A stretch of 64,000 nucleotides of DNA from Rhodocyclaceae bacterium. Its GTDB lineage: Bacteria; Pseudomonadota; Gammaproteobacteria; Burkholderiales; Ga0077523. The notes under the pieces are model-generated. The model was not told the DNA's origin. It ran no database searches and was given only the letters and a program-made list of their open reading frames with translations. Position numbers and translations under genes: made by a program. This document shows positions 45,553-53,770 of this stretch, piece after piece (within the stretch, counting starts at the first letter, position 1; each line of letters begins with the position of its first letter). Where the stretch lies: positions 1 to 64,000 of the forward strand of contig JADCHQ010000027.1 of NCBI GenBank assembly GCA_020248405.1. Direction: 5' to 3'.

Positions 45553-47483
45553 TCCGCCCGACGACCGCTTTGCTTCTGTGCTCGTTTGCCCTGCTGGCGG
45601 GCGAGGCGCGTTCGCAGACTGGCGACGCTGAGTTTCTAGCTGCCCGCGAGGCCTTCCAGAAGGGGCAGGGTCCCACCCTCGATGGTCTCGTGGCACGGCT
45701 GCAAGGCCACCCGCTTGCCCCTTGGGCGGAGTACTGGCAGTTGCGCTTGCGGCTGGCCGAGCAGCCATCTGGCGCCGTGCGCGCCTACCTCGAACGCTAC
45801 GCTGGCCAGCTGCCCGCCAATCGGCTGCGCGCCGACTGGTTGCGCCAGCTTGCCCGAACGAACGCCTGGGACGAATTCCAACGTGAGTTTCCAGCCCTGA
45901 CGGAACCTGACACGGAGCTGCGTTGCCTCTCCTGGGTGCCACGGATGGCGGCGCGCGATGCCACCGTGGGGCGCGACGCACGCGCCCTGTGGCTGGCAGG
46001 CGGCGAGCTGCCCGCCGCCTGCATGGAAGCGGCCGCGCTGGCACTGGCAGCGGGCGCATTGACCGAAAACGACGTCTGGGCGCGTCTTCGGATGGCCTTC
46101 TCCGCGGGCAATGCAAGCCTTGCCAAGTCAGTGGCGGCGCTGCTGCCCGCGGCACGGCGCCCGGATCCGAAGTTGGTGGAGGCGGCCGCGAAAAACCCGC
46201 AGCGCTTTCTCGAGGCCCGCGGCCTTCGGCTGGATTCGCGCGCCCAGCGCGAGGTGGCGCTGTTCGCCCTCGGCCGCATGGCCGCGAGCGCACCGCCGGG
46301 GGCTGCGCAACTGTGGACGCAGATTGGCACGCGCCTGCCGGCGCAAGACCGGGCGCACGGCTGGGGCCTGATCGCCGTTGCGGCGGCGCGGCGGCACCAG
46401 CCAGAGGCCCTCGACTGGTACACACTGGCAGAGGGCGCTCCGCTGGAAAACACGCAACTCGCCTGGGCGGCGCGGGCGGCGCTACGCGGTGGCGACTGGC
46501 CACGCGTGCTCGACTACACGGCGCGCATGGACTCCGAGGAGCGTGAGAGGCCGCCATGGCGCTACTGGCGCGCGCGCGCCATGGCCGCGGTGGGTCGTTC
46601 CTTCGAGTCCGAGGCGCTGTTCACCGTGCTGGCCCGGGAGCAAAACTTCCATGGCCAGCTCGCCGCAGAGGAACTGGGCATCTCTACGCCGGCGCGCAAC
46701 CAGCTGCCGCTCGCGGCGGACATCGACACGGTGCAACGCATGCCGGCAATCCAGCGGGCGCTGGCATGGTATCGGCTGGGGCTGCGCTACGAGGGCAATA
46801 TGGAGTGGATCTGGGCCGTGCGCGACATGGCGGATCCGCTGCTCATCGCCGCGGCCGAAGTGGCGCGCCGCGAGGGCTGGTACGAGCGCTCCATCGCCAC
46901 TGCCGAACGCTCGACGCAATTGGTCAACTTCGAGTTGCGTTATCCGGTGCCCTATCCGGAACTGTTGCGTGCCTCCGCACGCGACATGAACGTGGACGAA
47001 GCGCTGCTCTACGGCCTGGTCCGCCAGGAAAGCCGCTTCGTGCCCACGGCGCGCTCCAGCGCCGGCGCCGCCGGCCTGATGCAGATCATGCCCACCACCG
47101 CGCGCTGGGTGGCGGCGCGCATGGGCCTGAAGCAATGGCGCCATGCCGTGGAAGACGCGGTGGACGCCAACGTGAGCTTAGGCACCTTCTACCTCAAGGA
47201 AATGCTGACGCGCCTGGACGGCAGTCCGGTACTCGCCTCGGCGGCCTACAACGCAGGGCCCGGGCGGGCCCAGGCGTGGCGTGCCGATCGCGCCCTGGAG
47301 GGCGCCGTGTACATCGACACCATCCCCTTCACCGAAACCCGCGACTACGTGCGCAAGGTGATGGCCAACGCCCACCAGTACGCGCGCCAGTTCGGCCACT
47401 CCCTCGTCCAGTTGCGCGCCCGCATCGGCACCATCGCGCCGCGCACCGCGGCCGCGACCGGCGCCGCCACCGGCGAGCCCTGA
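45549..47483 (+). CDS. slt: Soluble lytic murein transglycosylase
   Basis: A 644-residue periplasmic enzyme that cleaves peptidoglycan to 1,6-anhydromuropeptides. A signal peptide (about 1-22, TTALLLCSFALLAGEARSQ) is followed by a long superhelical U/L domain of helical pairs and the C-terminal SLT domain with the catalytic Glu494 in YGLVRQESRFVP and AGLMQIMPTTARWVA. The motif ASAAYNAGPGRAQAW is also conserved. Length matches Slt70. GTG 45549 overlaps the ilvA stop (GTGA). Confidence 0.93.
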   Translation: MIRPTTALLLCSFALLAGEARSQTGDAEFLAAREAFQKGQGPTLDGLVARLQGHPLAPWAEYWQLRLRLAEQPSGAVRAYLERYAGQLPANRLRADWLRQLARTNAWDEFQREFPALTEPDTELRCLSWVPRMAARDATVGRDARALWLAGGELPAACMEAAALALAAGALTENDVWARLRMAFSAGNASLAKSVAALLPAARRPDPKLVEAAAKNPQRFLEARGLRLDSRAQREVALFALGRMAASAPPGAAQLWTQIGTRLPAQDRAHGWGLIAVAAARRHQPEALDWYTLAEGAPLENTQLAWAARAALRGGDWPRVLDYTARMDSEERERPPWRYWRARAMAAVGRSFESEALFTVLAREQNFHGQLAAEELGISTPARNQLPLAADIDTVQRMPAIQRALAWYRLGLRYEGNMEWIWAVRDMADPLLIAAAEVARREGWYERSIATAERSTQLVNFELRYPVPYPELLRASARDMNVDEALLYGLVRQESRFVPTARSSAGAAGLMQIMPTTARWVAARMGLKQWRHAVEDAVDANVSLGTFYLKEMLTRLDGSPVLASAAYNAGPGRAQAWRADRALEGAVYIDTIPFTETRDYVRKVMANAHQYARQFGHSLVQLRARIGTIAPRTAAATGAATGEP

Positions 47484-47495
47484 ACGTGCGAGAGG

Positions 47496-47516
47496 AGCCC
47501 GCCATTTCGGTGGGCT
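47496..47516. terminator. Hairpin after slt
   Basis: AGCCCGCC, a five-base loop and GGTGGGCT form an 8-bp stem with one G-T pair, 13 bases after the slt stop. There is no T run, so it may protect the RNA end rather than terminate. Confidence 0.4.
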
Positions 47517-47526
47517 AGAATCCAGT

Positions 47527-47579
47527 ATCGGGACGCGACGTGGCCTTGGTGCCAGCGGCCCGACATTCAACGTCCCGAT
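47527..47579 (+). promoter_or_regulatory. Long stem-loop in the leader of the NDUFA9-like gene
   Basis: Perfect 9-bp arms ATCGGGACG (47527-47535) and CGTCCCGAT (47571-47579) enclose a GGCC/GGCC inner pair. The structure ends ten bases before the AAGGA ribosome-binding site of the gene starting at 47596, so it could affect translation start. A TAGAAT-like -10 lies just upstream (47516-47521). Confidence 0.45.
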
Positions 47580-47595
47580 CACACAGCCAAGGAAC

Positions 47596-48549
47596 ATGAT
47601 CATCCGCCGTGTCTGCCTGGTGGGAGGCTCAGGCTTCCTGGGCCGCAACGTGGCCATGCAGCTGGCCGCGCGCGGCATCACCGTGCGTATTCCCACCCGT
47701 CATCGCGAGCGCGCCAAGCGCGAGCTGATCCTCCTGCCCACGGCCGAGGTGTTCAACGCTGATGTGCATGAGGATGGGGCACTGGCCCAGAGCGTGCGTG
47801 GTTGCGACGCGGTGGTGAACCTGGTGGGCGTGCTGCACGATGCCGGCGGTCAGGGCTATGCGCGCAACCACGAGCAGCTGCCCACGCGCATCGTGCGTAC
47901 CTGCCTTGCCGAGGCCGTGCCCCGGCTGGTGCATGTGAGCGCCCTGGGCGCCGGCCCGGGGGCTCCAAGCAACTACCAGCGCAGCAAGGGCCGCGGCGAG
48001 GCCGCCGTGAAAGCTGGTGCGCGCGAGGGGCTGGCGGTGACCATCCTTCGGCCCTCGGTGATCTTCGGACGCGGCGACGGTTTTCTGACGCTCTTCGCCC
48101 GGCTGGCCCGCGCCTTTCCGGTGCTGCCGCTGGGCTGCGCGGGCGCCCGCTTCCAGCCCATCTGGGTGGAGGACGTGGCCCGCGCCGCGGTTCACTGCGT
48201 AAACGATCCGGCCACGGCAGGCAACAGCTACGACCTGTGCGGCCCCACCACCTACACCCTGGCGGACCTGGTGCAGCTGACCTGCGCGACGATCGGCCTG
48301 CGCCGCACGATCCTGCCCTTGCCCCCGAGACTCGCCAGGCTGCAGGCGGCCCTACTGGAGCGGCTGCCCGGGCGGCTCATGACGCTCGACAATGTGCGCT
48401 CCATGTCCGTGGACAACGTTTGCGGATGCGGCTTCCCCGAGGTGTTCGGGTTTCGCCCGACCGCCCTTGAGGCGGTGGCGCCCTCCTACCTGACCGGCGC
48501 TTCCCGCCTCGCCCGCCACGATCTCATGCGCGGCCGCGCCGGCCGCTAG
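47596..48549 (+). CDS. NDUFA9-like atypical extended SDR
   Basis: A 317-residue NAD(P)-binding protein. The dinucleotide motif VGGSGFLGRNVA is at residues 9-20 and YQRSK near 129 is the YxxxK pair. The later segments ILRPSVIFGRGDGF and FQPIWVEDVARA are typical of the complex-I NDUFA9-like subgroup of extended SDRs. Bacterial members are often near respiratory or ubiquinone genes, but the reaction is unknown. ATG 47596 has AAGGA just upstream. It is followed by cca after 23 bases. Confidence 0.85.
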   Translation: MIIRRVCLVGGSGFLGRNVAMQLAARGITVRIPTRHRERAKRELILLPTAEVFNADVHEDGALAQSVRGCDAVVNLVGVLHDAGGQGYARNHEQLPTRIVRTCLAEAVPRLVHVSALGAGPGAPSNYQRSKGRGEAAVKAGAREGLAVTILRPSVIFGRGDGFLTLFARLARAFPVLPLGCAGARFQPIWVEDVARAAVHCVNDPATAGNSYDLCGPTTYTLADLVQLTCATIGLRRTILPLPPRLARLQAALLERLPGRLMTLDNVRSMSVDNVCGCGFPEVFGFRPTALEAVAPSYLTGASRLARHDLMRGRAGR

Positions 48550-48572
48550 CGGCGCGGGACCTGCCGCGAAGC

Positions 48573-49748
48573 ATGGAAATCTTCCAGGTGGGCGGATCAG
48601 TGCGCGACGAACTGCTGGGGCGAACAGTGCAGGATCGCGACTGGGTGGTGGTGGGCGCGCAACCGGCGCAACTCGAGGCCCTCGGGTTCCGTCCCGTGGG
48701 CAAGGACTTCCCGGTGTTCCTGCACCCCGATACCCACGAGGAATACGCGCTCGCCCGCACTGAGCGCAAATCCGGCCACGGCTACCGGGGCTTCGTGGTT
48801 CACGCCTCGCCAGAGGTGACCCTCGACCAGGACCTGGCGCGGCGCGATCTCACCATCAACGCCATCGCCCGTCGCGCGGACGGTACGCTGGTGGACCCCT
48901 TCGACGGTCTGCACGATTTGCGCCTGGGAGTCCTGCGGCACGTGGGCCCGGCCTTTGCCGAGGATCCGGTGCGCATCCTGCGCGTGGCGCGCTTTGCGGC
49001 GCGTTTCGGCTTCGTGGTGGCGCCCCAGACCATGGCGCTCATGAAGGCCATGGTGGCCGATGGCGAGGCGGACCACCTGGTGCCAGAACGAGTCTGGCAG
49101 GAGCTGTCTCGCGGCCTGATGGAAGCGCGGCCAGCGCGCATGTTCGAGGTGCTGCGCGCCTGTGGCGCGCTGTCGCGGGTGCTGCCCGAGGTGGAGCACC
49201 TGTTCGCGCTGGCCGATGCAGACGGCGATGCGGGCCACCACATCCTGCACGTGCTGGACCACGCCGCGGCCATCGGCCAGCCACTGGAGGTGCGCTATGC
49301 GCTGCTGATGCATCAGTCTGAGCGGGCCGCGGGTCCCGGCGGGGACGCGGTGGCGGTGGCGCGCGCGGTCTCCGAACGCATCCGGGCACCGAACGACTGC
49401 CGCGACCTGGCGGCGCTCGCCGCTCGATGGCTGGGCACCGTGCAGCGCGCCCTCGCCCTCGACGCCGCAGCCGTGCTGGCGCTGCTCACGGCGACCGATG
49501 CCTGGCGCCGCCCGGAGCGCTTCGCCCAACTACTGGCCGTAGCCCGGGTGGACGTGCAGGGCCGCCCCGGGGCCGCGGATGTTCCCTTTCCCCAGGCCGC
49601 CCGGCTGCAGGCCGCCCTGGCTGCAAGCCTTGCCGTGGACGCCGCGGCCATTGCCGCCGCGCGTGACGACCCCCGTGCCATCCCGGAGCGCATCCGGGCC
49701 GCCCGGCTGTCCGCGATCACGCATGCAACTCACGTCAACCCTTCCTGA
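48573..49748 (+). CDS. cca: CCA tRNA nucleotidyltransferase with degenerate HD domain
   Basis: A 391-residue enzyme that adds or repairs the 3' CCA of tRNAs. The class II nucleotidyltransferase motif VGGSVRDELLG and metal-binding DRD (residues 21-23) are intact, as are RRDLTINAIAR and EDPVRILRVARFAARF. The HD phosphohydrolase domain found in the E. coli enzyme is clearly degraded: the HD pair reads H247-Q248 (ALLMHQSE), the following Lys/Gly/His-rich loop is missing, and the later EFHDLIH segment is replaced by RWLGTVQR. CCA addition should work; phosphatase and 2',3'-phosphodiesterase activities probably do not. Confidence 0.9.
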   Translation: MEIFQVGGSVRDELLGRTVQDRDWVVVGAQPAQLEALGFRPVGKDFPVFLHPDTHEEYALARTERKSGHGYRGFVVHASPEVTLDQDLARRDLTINAIARRADGTLVDPFDGLHDLRLGVLRHVGPAFAEDPVRILRVARFAARFGFVVAPQTMALMKAMVADGEADHLVPERVWQELSRGLMEARPARMFEVLRACGALSRVLPEVEHLFALADADGDAGHHILHVLDHAAAIGQPLEVRYALLMHQSERAAGPGGDAVAVARAVSERIRAPNDCRDLAALAARWLGTVQRALALDAAAVLALLTATDAWRRPERFAQLLAVARVDVQGRPGAADVPFPQAARLQAALAASLAVDAAAIAAARDDPRAIPERIRAARLSAITHATHVNPS

Positions 49749-49760
49749 TTCGCGGCCGTT

Positions 49761-49805
49761 GGGGGCGCAGAAACACCTTCGGGCGCAGCGCTGCCCGTCG
49801 CCCCC
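49761..49805 (+). terminator. Nested hairpin between cca and the EF-hand gene
   Basis: Outer arms GGGGGCG (49761-49767) and CGCCCCC (49799-49805) enclose an inner stem CGGGC/GCCCG (49780-49797). It ends with TTCCC, 18 bases before the ribosome-binding site of the next gene. Could end cca transcription or fold in the EF-hand leader. Confidence 0.45.
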
Positions 49806-49835
49806 TTCCCAATGCTGCACACAAGGAGCCCCATC

Positions 49836-50291
49836 ATGCGCAAACTCGCTCTTGCCGTTGCACTTGGCCTCGCCTTCGCCGCGGGAGCCGAGCAGGCCGA
49901 CGAAGGCCAGATGAAGAAGCTGGAGGCAAAGTTCAAGGCCGCCGACAAGGACGCCGACGGCACCCTCGACAAGGCCGAGGCCGCTGCCATGCCGGGCGTG
50001 GCAAAGCACTTCGAGGCCATCGACGCCGACAAGGACGGCACCGTCACCCTCGAGGAGATTCACGCTGGCATGAACGCCAAGGGCAAGGAGATGCACGCCA
50101 AGGGCGACGCAAAGTTCAAGGCCGCTGACAAAGATGCCGACGGCACCCTCGACAAGGCCGAGGCCACCGCCATGCCGGGCGTGGCGAAGCACTTCGAGGC
50201 CATCGACACCGACAAGGACGGCGCCGTCAGTCTCGATGAGATCCAGGCCTTCATGAAGTCCATGAAGGACAAGCACGGCAGCAAGAAGTAG
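49836..50291 (+). CDS. Secreted four-EF-hand calcium-binding protein
   Basis: A 151-residue calmodulin-like protein. A signal peptide of about 18 residues (MRKLALAVALGLAFAAGA) sends it to the periplasm. Four canonical EF-hand loops follow, including DKDADGTLDKAE twice, DADKDGTVTLEE and DTDKDGAVSLDE, all with the 1-3-5-9-12 acidic pattern. The two halves are nearly identical (61-residue period), so it arose by recent internal duplication. It should bind Ca2+. No partner is known. AAGGAG lies seven bases before the ATG, one of the clearest ribosome-binding sites in the window. Confidence 0.9.
   Translation: MRKLALAVALGLAFAAGAEQADEGQMKKLEAKFKAADKDADGTLDKAEAAAMPGVAKHFEAIDADKDGTVTLEEIHAGMNAKGKEMHAKGDAKFKAADKDADGTLDKAEATAMPGVAKHFEAIDTDKDGAVSLDEIQAFMKSMKDKHGSKK
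49928..50240 (+). repeat. Internal tandem duplication in the EF-hand gene
   Basis: Bases 49928-50057 and 50111-50240 are near-identical at DNA level (offset 183 bases, 61 codons), including silent positions. This shows a recent duplication of one EF-hand pair. Confidence 0.85.
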
Positions 50292-50313
50292 CTGCTCATC
50301 GGCCGGGATCGCA

Positions 50314-50333
50314 GGCAGGCGCATGCGCCTGCC
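50314..50333 (+). terminator. Perfect 20-bp palindrome after the EF-hand gene
   Basis: The palindrome has arms GGCAGGCGCA and TGCGCCTGCC, giving an 8-bp stem with a CATG loop, 22 bases after the stop. CGCGTCGTTT follows, so the T tract is short. Probable terminator. Confidence 0.5.
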
Positions 50334-50384
50334 CGCGTCGTTTCCGGGCTACCCTCGCGCCTTTCCCGATCCGGAGCGACGCGC

Positions 50385-51008
50385 ATGCTGGACCTCTATA
50401 CCTGGGGCACGCCCAACGGCCGCAAGGTCTCCATCATGCTGGAGGAGTGCGGCCTGCCCTACCGGGTGCATGCGGTGGACATCGGCAAGGCCGAGCAGGA
50501 TCTGCCCGCGTTTCGCGCTATCAACCCGAACGGCAAGATCCCCGCCATCGTGGATGCCAACGGCCCCGATGGCGCGCCCTTCACGCTGTTCGAGTCGGGC
50601 GCCATCCTCCTGTACCTCGCCCAGAAGACGGGCCGCTTCCTGCCCCGGGAGGAGCGGCGGCGCTTCGAGGCGCTGCAGTGGCTGATGTTCCAGATGGCGG
50701 GCGTGGGGCCCATGTTCGGTCAGGCGCACCACTTCCTGCGCGCCGCCAAGGAACCCGTGCCCTATGCCATCGAGCGCTATACCGGCGAGACGCGCCGACT
50801 CTATGGCGTGCTCGACAGTCATCTTGCCATCCACGAGCATCTCGCGGACGAGTATTCCGTGGCCGACATGGCCACCTATCCATGGGTGGCCCGCCATGAA
50901 TGGCACCGCGTGGAGTTGGCAGATTTTCCCCACGTGCGACGATGGTTCGAGGCCCTCGGCGCGCGACCGGCGGTGGCCCGGGGCATGCGGGTGCCGTTCC
51001 TCAACTGA
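50385..51008 (+). CDS. Glutathione S-transferase family protein, YfcG/Nu-like
   Basis: A 207-residue cytoplasmic protein. The thioredoxin-like N-terminal domain (LDLYTWGTPNGRKVSIMLEE, then NPNGKIPAIVD with cis-Pro and LFESGAILLYLA with the glutathione-binding Glu-Ser) is followed by the helical domain. The TPNGRKVSIMLEE start is typical of E. coli YfcG/YghU (Nu class), which have disulfide-bond reductase activity with glutathione. The Thr/Asn in TPNG replace the catalytic Tyr/Ser of other classes, as usual for this group. Specific substrate unknown. Confidence 0.88.
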   Translation: MLDLYTWGTPNGRKVSIMLEECGLPYRVHAVDIGKAEQDLPAFRAINPNGKIPAIVDANGPDGAPFTLFESGAILLYLAQKTGRFLPREERRRFEALQWLMFQMAGVGPMFGQAHHFLRAAKEPVPYAIERYTGETRRLYGVLDSHLAIHEHLADEYSVADMATYPWVARHEWHRVELADFPHVRRWFEALGARPAVARGMRVPFLN

Positions 51009-51104
51009 ACGAGCTCCCGGCCAGCACTGCGGCCCGATGGGCGCAACGCCCTGCACTGGGCTCTGGCGCTAAAGCCCGCGTGCCATGCGGCCGTTAACGA
51101 GCGC

Positions 51105-52469
51105 ATGGAATTAGCCGCCACCTCCGATCGTCACTTCGAGGACACCCTGCCCCCGCGGATCGGGAAATACCACATCCTGCGGGAACTGGGCCGCGGCGCC
51201 ACCAGCCGTGTGTTCCTGGCGGATGATTCCTTTTTTGCCCGTCGCGTGGCGATCAAGATGATCGATCACGAAGCCAGTGTCGACCCACGGCTACGCAGCC
51301 GCTTTCAGCGGGTGTTCATGAACGAGGCTGCACTGGCGGGCAAACTCTCCCATCCCCACATCGTGGCCATCCACGATGCCGTGTCCGAGGACGAACTGTC
51401 CTACGTGGTGATGGAGTATGTGCCCGGGCACACGCTGAGGCGCTACTGCAGCCCCGAGTCGCTGCTACCCATGGAACAAGTGGTGGAAATCGGCTTCAAG
51501 GCGAGCCAGGCGCTGGACTACGCCGGCCGGCAAGGCGTCATCCACTGTGACGTGAAGCCCGCCAACATCCTGCTCACCGCCGGCACCGAGATCAAGGTGA
51601 GCGATTTTGGCGCCGCCCGCTATGACCACGCGGAGCACACCTGCCTGAGCGGCATCGGCTCACCGGCCTACATGTCGCCGGAGCAGGTGCTGGAAAAGCC
51701 CCTCACCCAACAAACCGACATCTACTCCCTGGGCGTGGTGCTCTACCAGTTGCTCACGGGCCGCCTGCCGTTCGAAGGCTCCAACCGCAACAGCCTGGCC
51801 TACCAGATCGCACATATCGACCCGGTACCCCCGTCGGTGCACCGGCGCGATCTGCCCGAGCCACTGGAGCGCATAGTGCTTCAGGCTTTGTCGAAAGACC
51901 TGTCCAGCCGCTATCCGGTCTGGAACGAGGTGAGCCGCGACCTGGCTCGCGCCTTCAAGCATCTGAGGCTTCCGGACAATGCCGTGCCGGAGGCAGAACA
52001 CTTCGGCATCCTGCGGGGGTTGCCGTTCTTTCGCGACTTCCTGGACGTGGAGCTGTGGGAGACGATGCGCCTGGCGCGGTGGCAGAGCCACGGGGCCGGC
52101 AGCGTCATTCTTCGCGAAGGTGAAATCAGCGACGGTTTTTTCGTGCTCGCCTCTGGAGAAGCGCTCGCATGCCGCAACTGCAAGACGCTGGAATCCATGC
52201 AAGCGGGCCATTGCTTCGGACACATGCTGTACTTCGAGGAGGGGGTTGCCCCTCGCGGCACCACCATCCTGTCCCGCGGCAACTGCTTGGTTATGGAAGT
52301 CAAGGCTCAAGGTCTGCGCGAAGCGTCCGAGCGCACCCAGATGAAGTTCAACCGCGCGTTCCTGCGTGTGCTGGTTAACCGCATCAATCGCAGCGGGGCG
52401 CAAACCGGAGCAACAACAGAAGGCGGCGCTGCCGCTCCCTCGGCGCCCGAGGCTTCATCGCACCAATAA
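51105..52469 (+). CDS. Ser/Thr protein kinase with C-terminal cNMP-binding-like domain
   Basis: A 454-residue soluble protein. Residues ~20-290 are a Hanks-type kinase domain: Gly-loop ELGRGATSRVFLAD, K51 in VAIKMI, E74, catalytic loop HCDVKPANIL (D149), DFG at 167-169 and SPAYMSPEQ. The usual HRD arginine is cysteine, so regulation by activation-loop phosphorylation may differ. Residues ~300-430 form a cyclic-nucleotide-binding-like beta-barrel, but its cassette reads FGHMLYFEEGVAPRGTT, without the FGE glutamate, so cNMP binding is doubtful. The tail (~430-454) is low complexity. A paralogue lies at 62647-63942. The end overlaps the convergent usp gene by 15 bases. Confidence 0.88.
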   Translation: MELAATSDRHFEDTLPPRIGKYHILRELGRGATSRVFLADDSFFARRVAIKMIDHEASVDPRLRSRFQRVFMNEAALAGKLSHPHIVAIHDAVSEDELSYVVMEYVPGHTLRRYCSPESLLPMEQVVEIGFKASQALDYAGRQGVIHCDVKPANILLTAGTEIKVSDFGAARYDHAEHTCLSGIGSPAYMSPEQVLEKPLTQQTDIYSLGVVLYQLLTGRLPFEGSNRNSLAYQIAHIDPVPPSVHRRDLPEPLERIVLQALSKDLSSRYPVWNEVSRDLARAFKHLRLPDNAVPEAEHFGILRGLPFFRDFLDVELWETMRLARWQSHGAGSVILREGEISDGFFVLASGEALACRNCKTLESMQAGHCFGHMLYFEEGVAPRGTTILSRGNCLVMEVKAQGLREASERTQMKFNRAFLRVLVNRINRSGAQTGATTEGGAAAPSAPEASSHQ

Positions 52470-52883
52470 CACCGGCGCGTCGGCCAGCTGCAGCACCTTG
52501 GTGGCCACGGAGCCCATGAGCAGGTTGCCGATGGCACTCATGCCACGGGTGCCGATGACGATCAGGTCGCAGCCGCGCTCGCGTGCCATGCGCGCCAGCG
52601 TTTCCGCCGGGTCACCCACGACGATGTGATGCTCGTGGGCAAGGCCGGCGGCGGCTAGCAGGTCGCGTGCACCCGCCAGCGCCTTCTCGCCCTCGCTGCG
52701 ATACCAGGCGTCGATCTGATCGGCGTTGACAAAGGTGCGAACCCCTCCGGACACCACCACGGGCTGCACGTTTGCGAGCAGCAGTTGCGGCGGGGCGCGC
52801 AATTCAGGTGCCAGCGATACGACTTGGCGCACGGCGCGCAGCGCGTTGTCCGACCCGTCGATGGCAATCAGGATGCGGCGCAT
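52455..52883 (-). CDS. Universal stress protein, UspA family
   Basis: A 142-residue cytoplasmic protein with the Usp fold: MRRILIAIDGSDNALRAV at the start and the ATP-binding-type motif GTRGMSAIGNLLMGSVATKV near 112-131 (GxxGxxx...GS form). This motif suggests an ATP-binding member. ATG 52883 is five bases after the sucD stop, so it is probably the last gene of sucC-sucD-usp. It overlaps the end of the kinase gene on the other strand. Likely role in stress or starvation response; target unknown. Confidence 0.9.
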   Translation of the reverse strand: MRRILIAIDGSDNALRAVRQVVSLAPELRAPPQLLLANVQPVVVSGGVRTFVNADQIDAWYRSEGEKALAGARDLLAAAGLAHEHHIVVGDPAETLARMARERGCDLIVIGTRGMSAIGNLLMGSVATKVLQLADAPVLLVR

Positions 52884-52888
52884 GGCTC

Positions 52889-53770
52889 TCAGAGAACGGA
52901 GCGCAACAGGCGTCCCATTTCGGCCGGGTTCTTCGTGACACGAATGCCGCAGGCCTCCATGACGGCAAGTTTTTCCTGCGCCGTGCCCTTGCCGCCGGAG
53001 ATGATGGCCCCGGCGTGACCCATGCGCTTGCCAGGCGGCGCGGTGACCCCGGCGATGAAGCCCACCACCGGCTTGCGCGCATTGGTGCGATACCACTCGG
53101 CCGCGGCCTCCTCGTCGGAGCCGCCGATTTCGCCGATCATGATGACGGCGTCGGTATCGGGATCGTCCATGAACAGCTTGAGCACGTCGATGTGCTTCAG
53201 CCCGTTCACCGGATCGCCGCCGATGCCCACGGCGGTGGATTGCCCGAGGCCAAGTTCCGTGAGCTGCGCCACCGCCTCGTAGGTGAGGGTGCCCGAGCGC
53301 GACACCACGCCGATGCGGCCCTTACGGTGGATGTGGCCGGGCATGATGCCGATCTTGATTTCCTCGGGGGTGATCACGCCCGGGCAGTTGGGCCCCAGCA
53401 GCAGGGTGCGGCGATTCTCCCGCCGCATGCGCTCGCGCACCTCGATCATGTCGCGCACCGGAATGCCCTCGGTAATGCAGATGGCCAGGTCGAGATCCGC
53501 CTCCACGGCTTCCCAGATGGCCGCCGCCGCGCCCGCGGGAGGCACGTAAATCACAGAGACGCTTGCGCCGGTGCTGTCCTTCGCTTCGCGTACGCTGGCG
53601 AAGATGGAAATGCCCTCGAAGTCCTCGCCAGCCTTTCGCGGGTTGACCCCGGCAACGAAGCACTGGGCGCCATTGGCGTATTCGCGGCACATGCGGGTGT
53701 GGAACTGCCCGGTCTTGCCGGTGATGCCCTGGGTAACGACGCGAGTGTTCTTGTCAACGAGGATAGCCAT
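52889..53770 (-). CDS. sucD: Succinyl-CoA synthetase alpha subunit
   Basis: A 293-residue subunit of the TCA-cycle enzyme that converts succinyl-CoA to succinate with ATP or GTP formation. The CoA-binding Rossmann domain starts [21 protein letters not shown]. The phosphohistidine motif is [17 protein letters not shown] near 245. ATG 53770 overlaps the end of sucC by 17 bases, and usp follows five bases later. Confidence 0.96.
   Translation of the reverse strand: MAILVDKNTRVVTQGITGKTGQFHTRMCREYANGAQCFVAGVNPRKAGEDFEGISIFASVREAKDSTGASVSVIYVPPAGAAAAIWEAVEADLDLAICITEGIPVRDMIEVRERMRRENRRTLLLGPNCPGVITPEEIKIGIMPGHIHRKGRIGVVSRSGTLTYEAVAQLTELGLGQSTAVGIGGDPVNGLKHIDVLKLFMDDPDTDAVIMIGEIGGSDEEAAAEWYRTNARKPVVGFIAGVTAPPGKRMGHAGAIISGGKGTAQEKLAVMEACGIRVTKNPAEMGRLLRSVL

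Noticed and set aside
43855..46557. A 900-codon open frame antisense to ilvA and slt
   Set aside because: It is a GC-rich shadow of two well-conserved genes, has low-complexity Arg/His/Pro-rich sequence and no family match. Several other long antisense frames (for example 3564-5093 and 14528-16768) are rejected for the same reason.
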